Assembly: GCF_041051975.1 (NCBI RefSeq)
Contig: NZ_CP163435.1
Coordinates: forward strand, 8,039,001 to 8,103,000
Length of the DNA: 64,000 bases
Source of the DNA: Streptomyces sp. R21
Lineage (GTDB): Bacteria > Actinomycetota > Actinomycetes > Streptomycetales > Streptomycetaceae
Direction of reading: 5' to 3'
Positions 60,986 to 64,000 of the stretch are shown here, one piece after another (the stretch's first letter is position 1; the number at the start of each line of letters is the position of its first letter). Made by a program: the position numbers and the translations under genes. The notes under the pieces were generated by a model. That model made no database searches, had not been told where the DNA came from, and worked only from the letters and a program-made list of their open reading frames with translations.

Positions 60986-62497
60986 ATGACCGTACGGCGA
61001 GTAATGGGCATCGAGACGGAGTACGGGATCTCCGTCCCTGGCCACCCGAACGCCAATGCCATGCTCACCTCGTCCCAAATCGTCAACGCGTACGCGGCGG
61101 CGATGCACCGGGCGCGCCGCGCCCGGTGGGACTTCGAGGAGGAGAATCCGCTGCGGGACGCGCGAGGCTTCGACCTCGCCCGCGAGGTCGCCGACTCCAG
61201 CCAGCTCACCGACGAGGACATCGGCCTCGCCAATGTCATCCTCACCAACGGCGCTCGGCTGTACGTCGACCACGCACACCCGGAGTACAGCTCTCCCGAA
61301 GTCACCAACCCGATGGACGCCGTCCTGTGGGACAAGGCCGGCGAACGCATCATGGCGGAGGCCGCGGAGCGCGCGGCCCAGCTCCCCGGCGCCCAGCCGA
61401 TCCACCTCTACAAGAACAACACCGACAACAAGGGCGCCTCCTACGGCACGCACGAGAACTACCTGATGAAGCGGGAGACCCCCTTCTCGGACATCGTGCG
61501 CCACCTCACGCCGTTCTTCGTCTCACGCCAGGTCGTCACCGGAGCGGGCCGCGTCGGTATCGGTCAGGACGGGCACGAGCACGGCTTCCAGCTCAGCCAG
61601 CGAGCCGACTACTTCGAGGTCGAGGTGGGCCTCGAGACCACCCTCAAGCGCCCGATCATCAACACGCGCGACGAACCCCACGCGGACGCCGAGAAGTACC
61701 GCCGGCTCCACGTGATCATCGGCGACGCGAACCTCTCCGAGATCTCGACCTACCTCAAGCTGGGCACCACTGCGCTCGTCCTGTCGATGATCGAGGACGG
61801 CTTCATCGCCGTGGACCTCGCCGTCGACCAGCCCGTGCGCACACTGCACCAGGTCTCGCACGACCCGTCGCTCAAGCGGCTGGTCACGCTCCGCAGCGGC
61901 CGGACACTCACCGCGGTCCAACTCCAGATGGAGTACTTCGAGCTCTCCCGCAAGTACGTGGAGGAACGCTTCGGGGCCGACGCGGACGATCAGACCAAGG
62001 ATGTCCTGATCCGCTGGGAGGACACCCTGAACCGCCTGGAGCACGACCCGATGAGCCTCTCCGGAGAGCTCGACTGGGTTGCCAAGCGGGAGCTCATGGA
62101 GGGCTACAGGCGCCGGGACGGTCTCGACTGGGACGCGGCCCGGCTGCACCTCGTCGACCTCCAGTACGCCGATGTACGGGCCGAGAAGGGCCTCTACAAC
62201 CGTCTCGCGGCCCGCGGCAAGATGAAGCGCCTGCTCACCGAGACGGACGTCGACGAGGCCCGTACGAAGCCGCCGGAGGACACCCGCGCGTACTTCCGCG
62301 GACGCTGCCTGGAGCAGTACGCGGACGACGTCGCGGCGGCCTCCTGGGACTCGGTGATCTTCGATCTCCCGGGCCGGGACTCGCTCCAGCGCGTCCCAAC
62401 CCTGGAGCCGCTTCGCGGAACGCGTAATCACGTGAAAGAGCTGCTCGACCGGTGCCGCACGGCGGAAGACCTGGTTCGGGTGCTCTCCGGAGGCTGA
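60986..62497 (+). CDS. dop: Pup deamidase/depupylase Dop
   Basis: A 503-residue enzyme of the carboxylate-amine ligase (glutamine-synthetase-like) fold. It deamidates the C-terminal Gln of Pup and removes Pup from substrates. Family marks are VMGIETEYGIS at the N-terminus, LYVDHAHPEYSSPE with the catalytic Asp, KNNTDNKGASYGTHENYL and the long Dop-loop region. AAGGAGG precedes ATG 60986. It is upstream of pup. Because Pup here already ends in Glu, depupylation is its main expected role. Confidence 0.96.
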   Translation: MTVRRVMGIETEYGISVPGHPNANAMLTSSQIVNAYAAAMHRARRARWDFEEENPLRDARGFDLAREVADSSQLTDEDIGLANVILTNGARLYVDHAHPEYSSPEVTNPMDAVLWDKAGERIMAEAAERAAQLPGAQPIHLYKNNTDNKGASYGTHENYLMKRETPFSDIVRHLTPFFVSRQVVTGAGRVGIGQDGHEHGFQLSQRADYFEVEVGLETTLKRPIINTRDEPHADAEKYRRLHVIIGDANLSEISTYLKLGTTALVLSMIEDGFIAVDLAVDQPVRTLHQVSHDPSLKRLVTLRSGRTLTAVQLQMEYFELSRKYVEERFGADADDQTKDVLIRWEDTLNRLEHDPMSLSGELDWVAKRELMEGYRRRDGLDWDAARLHLVDLQYADVRAEKGLYNRLAARGKMKRLLTETDVDEARTKPPEDTRAYFRGRCLEQYADDVAAASWDSVIFDLPGRDSLQRVPTLEPLRGTRNHVKELLDRCRTAEDLVRVLSGG

Positions 62498-62527
62498 AAA
62501 GTCCACGGCAGGGGAATCACAGAGGTG

Positions 62528-62556
62528 GGCCCCGCACGTTGCAGAAGTGCGGGGCC
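62528..62556 (+). terminator. Hairpin between dop and pup
   Basis: GGCCCCGCAC (62528-62537) pairs exactly with GTGCGGGGCC (62547-62556). There is no T-run. It is an attenuator or processing hairpin that could let pup be expressed at a different level from dop. Confidence 0.65.
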
Positions 62557-62616
62557 GATGTCGGACCCGGCTTGTAGGGTCTGATCAAGAACGTCGAACC
62601 GAGCGGGGTGAGGTAG

Positions 62617-62835
62617 ATGGCGACCAAGGACACCGGCGGCGGACAGCAGAAGGCAACGCGTTCCACCGAGGAGGTCGAGGAGCAGGCCCAGGACGCACAG
62701 GCCACGGACGACCTCAAGGAACGCCAGGAGAAGCTGAGCGACGACGTCGACTCGGTTCTGGACGAGATCGACGATGTCCTCGAAGAGAACGCTGAGGACT
62801 TCGTTCGAAGTTTCGTTCAGAAGGGCGGCGAGTAG
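62617..62835 (+). CDS. pup: Prokaryotic ubiquitin-like protein Pup
   Basis: A 72-residue, mostly disordered acidic protein that is joined through its C-terminal Glu to lysines of target proteins. EEVEEQAQDAQATDDLKERQEKL forms the helix that binds the ARC coiled coil. The end is FVRSFVQKGGE, so the ligatable Glu is encoded directly and no deamidation of Gln is needed. GGTGAGG precedes ATG 62617. Confidence 0.97.
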   Translation: MATKDTGGGQQKATRSTEEVEEQAQDAQATDDLKERQEKLSDDVDSVLDEIDDVLEENAEDFVRSFVQKGGE

Positions 62836-62867
62836 CCTTCGAATCAAAGCTGTCGGGGACTGCGGAC

Positions 62868-63461
62868 TTGGCAAGTGAAGAGGGTGTGAAGCGTTGCTCG
62901 CGGTGCAAGGAAGCTAAGCCGCGGGCAGCCTTTGCCAGTAACAAGTCCGCCCGTGACGGCTTGCAGGCCTACTGCAGGGAGTGCTGGGCCGCGTATCACC
63001 AGGCCAGGCAACTCGCCAAGGGAAAGAACATCCGGCCGAAGGTGGAGACGCCCGAGGGGTGCAAGTCGTGTCGCAGCTGTGGGGAGATCAAGCCGCACAG
63101 CGAGTGGCATCGCAACTCGACGGCGTCGGATGGTCTCGCTACGTGCTGTAAGTCGTGCAAAGCAGCGCGGGGCAGGCGGGGACATCTCAAGCGCCACTAC
63201 GGCCTTACCGAAGCCGAACGTGACGAGATGATCGCCTCTCAAATGGGGCTCTGTGTGATCTGTCTGAAAGCCCCAGCCATTCATGTGGATCACTGCCACG
63301 AGACGGGTAGGGTCCGTGGCGTACTGTGCTTCAACTGCAATTCGGCCATCGGCAAGTTGGGAGATAATCCCGACGCAGTTCGTCGGGCTGCCGCCTACTT
63401 GGAAGGATCCTCGTGGAAGCCAACACTCGTAGCACCGGGCGTCTACCGGCTGCCTTCCTGA
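62868..63461 (+). CDS. Endonuclease VII-like HNH protein between pup and prcB
   Basis: A 197-residue zinc-rich protein. Two similar N-terminal treble-clef-like units each have CxxC...CxxC (CSRCKEAKPRAAF then CRECW; CRSCGEIKPHSEW then CCKSCK), apparently a duplication. The C-terminus is a recombination endonuclease VII domain: GLCVICLKAP, HVDHCHETGRVRGVLCFNCN and GDNPDAVRRAAAYL. The GC content is lower than in its neighbours. The start is TTG 62868 or GTG 62886. Its last 49 bases overlap prcB. It may be a resident homing-like nuclease or a repair enzyme. From memory, homologues occur at the same place in other Streptomyces. Confidence 0.85.
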   Translation: MASEEGVKRCSRCKEAKPRAAFASNKSARDGLQAYCRECWAAYHQARQLAKGKNIRPKVETPEGCKSCRSCGEIKPHSEWHRNSTASDGLATCCKSCKAARGRRGHLKRHYGLTEAERDEMIASQMGLCVICLKAPAIHVDHCHETGRVRGVLCFNCNSAIGKLGDNPDAVRRAAAYLEGSSWKPTLVAPGVYRLPS

Positions 63462-64000
63462 CGCCAGGGTCGTCGTCGTTCATGGACTTCCTGTCCGAGC
63501 ACCAGCCGGGGATGCTTCCGGGCAACCGGCAGCTGCCGCCCATGAAGGGCGTGATCGAGGCCCCGCACGGCACCACCATCGTCGCCGTCACGTTCCCCGG
63601 GGGCGTGGTGCTCGCCGGTGACCGGCGGGCGACCATGGGCAATGTCATCGCGCAGCGGGACATCGAGAAGGTCTTCCCGGCCGATGAGTACTCGGCGGTG
63701 GGCATCGCCGGTACGGCAGGCCTGGCCGTGGAGATGGTGAAGCTGTTCCAGCTGGAGCTGGAGCACTTCGAGAAGGTCGAGGGGGCCACGCTCTCACTGG
63801 AGGGCAAGGCCAACCGGCTGTCGACGATGATCCGTTCGAACCTCGGCATGGCCATGCAGGGCCTTGCGGTGGTGCCGCTCTTCGCGGGATACGACGTGGA
63901 CCGCGAGCGGGGCCGCATCTTCTCCTACGACGTCACGGGCGGCCGTTCCGAGGAGCACGGCTTCGCGGCCACGGGCTCCGGCTCGATCTTCGCGCGCGGC
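63413..64000 (+). CDS. prcB: Proteasome beta subunit PrcB (3' end cut off)
   Basis: The first 196 codons are present; the C-terminus lies beyond the right edge. The start is GTG 63413 with GGAAGG 6 bases upstream, inside the end of the endonuclease gene. A 53-residue propeptide ends EAPHG, after which Thr54 of TTIVAVTFPGG becomes the N-terminal nucleophile. Conserved features: VLAGDRRATMGN with the catalytic Asp and Arg, EKVFPADEYSAVGIAGTAG and the GSIFARG segment. It forms the beta rings of the 20S proteasome with PrcA, presumably encoded next. Confidence 0.97.
   Translation, partial: MEANTRSTGRLPAAFLTPGSSSFMDFLSEHQPGMLPGNRQLPPMKGVIEAPHGTTIVAVTFPGGVVLAGDRRATMGNVIAQRDIEKVFPADEYSAVGIAGTAGLAVEMVKLFQLELEHFEKVEGATLSLEGKANRLSTMIRSNLGMAMQGLAVVPLFAGYDVDRERGRIFSYDVTGGRSEEHGFAATGSGSIFARG

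Overview
This window is a high-GC actinobacterial chromosome segment, almost certainly from Streptomyces. The evidence is codon use with G or C in nearly every third position, a short and a long chaplin gene, the mycothiol ligase MshC, the Pup-proteasome locus (arc, dop, pup, prcB), a gyl-type glycerol operon and frequent GTG starts with strong GGAGG sites. From memory the gene order resembles the S. coelicolor region running from the chaplins through mshC, gyl and metH to the proteasome genes, but I could not check this.

Layout. 1-3.6 kb: the N-terminal 1196 residues of a Pls/PosA-type nonribosomal peptide synthetase, cut by the left edge. 3.9 kb: tRNA-Leu(GAG). 4.2-7 kb: an M20 peptidase and the chaplin pair chpH and chpC; the chpH leader can fold so that its Shine-Dalgarno site is buried. 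7-17 kb: conserved genes including a RecD-like protein that has lost its ATPase motifs, an aldo/keto reductase, an F420-type oxidoreductase, a ferritin-like protein, CorA, and a trio of uncharacterised actinobacterial families (phosphoglycerate-mutase-like, DUF3090, SCO1664 family). 17-18.3 kb: mshC. 18.4-20.9 kb: a two-gene unit of a subtilisin-like protease without a visible signal peptide and a glutamine-rich, prion-like protein; the two share a C-terminal domain of about 50 residues. 21-23 kb: a secreted SMP-30-like protein and a PAC2 protein.

23.5-39.5 kb is a methylthioadenosine/methylthioribose salvage island. One operon, on the minus strand, encodes a BMP-type nucleoside importer, a nucleoside phosphorylase and an MTA/SAH-deaminase-type amidohydrolase. 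mtnA is divergent from it. mtnDCB converge on mtnA. A ribose-type ABC importer with mtnK is divergent from mtnD. Together they would give two routes to methylthioribose-1-phosphate: import, deamination and phosphorolysis of MTA, or import and phosphorylation of methylthioribose. Each importer operon is preceded by an unannotated 21-23 codon leader peptide ORF with cysteine codons near its end, of the type linked to sulfur genes in actinobacteria. In one of them the stop codon lies in a perfect hairpin. This suggests that both scavenging operons are controlled by cysteine or sulfur-dependent attenuation.

39.6-45 kb: glycerol catabolism (glpF, glpK, glpD and an IclR-type GylR regulator) with matching operator-like palindromes upstream of glpF and of the regulator. 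45-49.5 kb: metH, which can remethylate homocysteine to methionine, and a HAD phosphatase. 50-53 kb: two tandem, paralogous orphan peptide-binding lipoproteins. 53-58.7 kb: an orphan NarL-type response regulator, a RecB-like nuclease, an S2P protease with a CBS domain, the tRNA m1A58 methyltransferase, a secreted protein and a ferredoxin. 59-64 kb: the Pup-proteasome system, with an endonuclease VII-like gene between pup and prcB; prcB is cut by the right edge.

Most convergent gene pairs are separated by near-perfect hairpins that probably act as bidirectional terminators. Very long antisense reading frames are common here because of GC bias and have been ignored.
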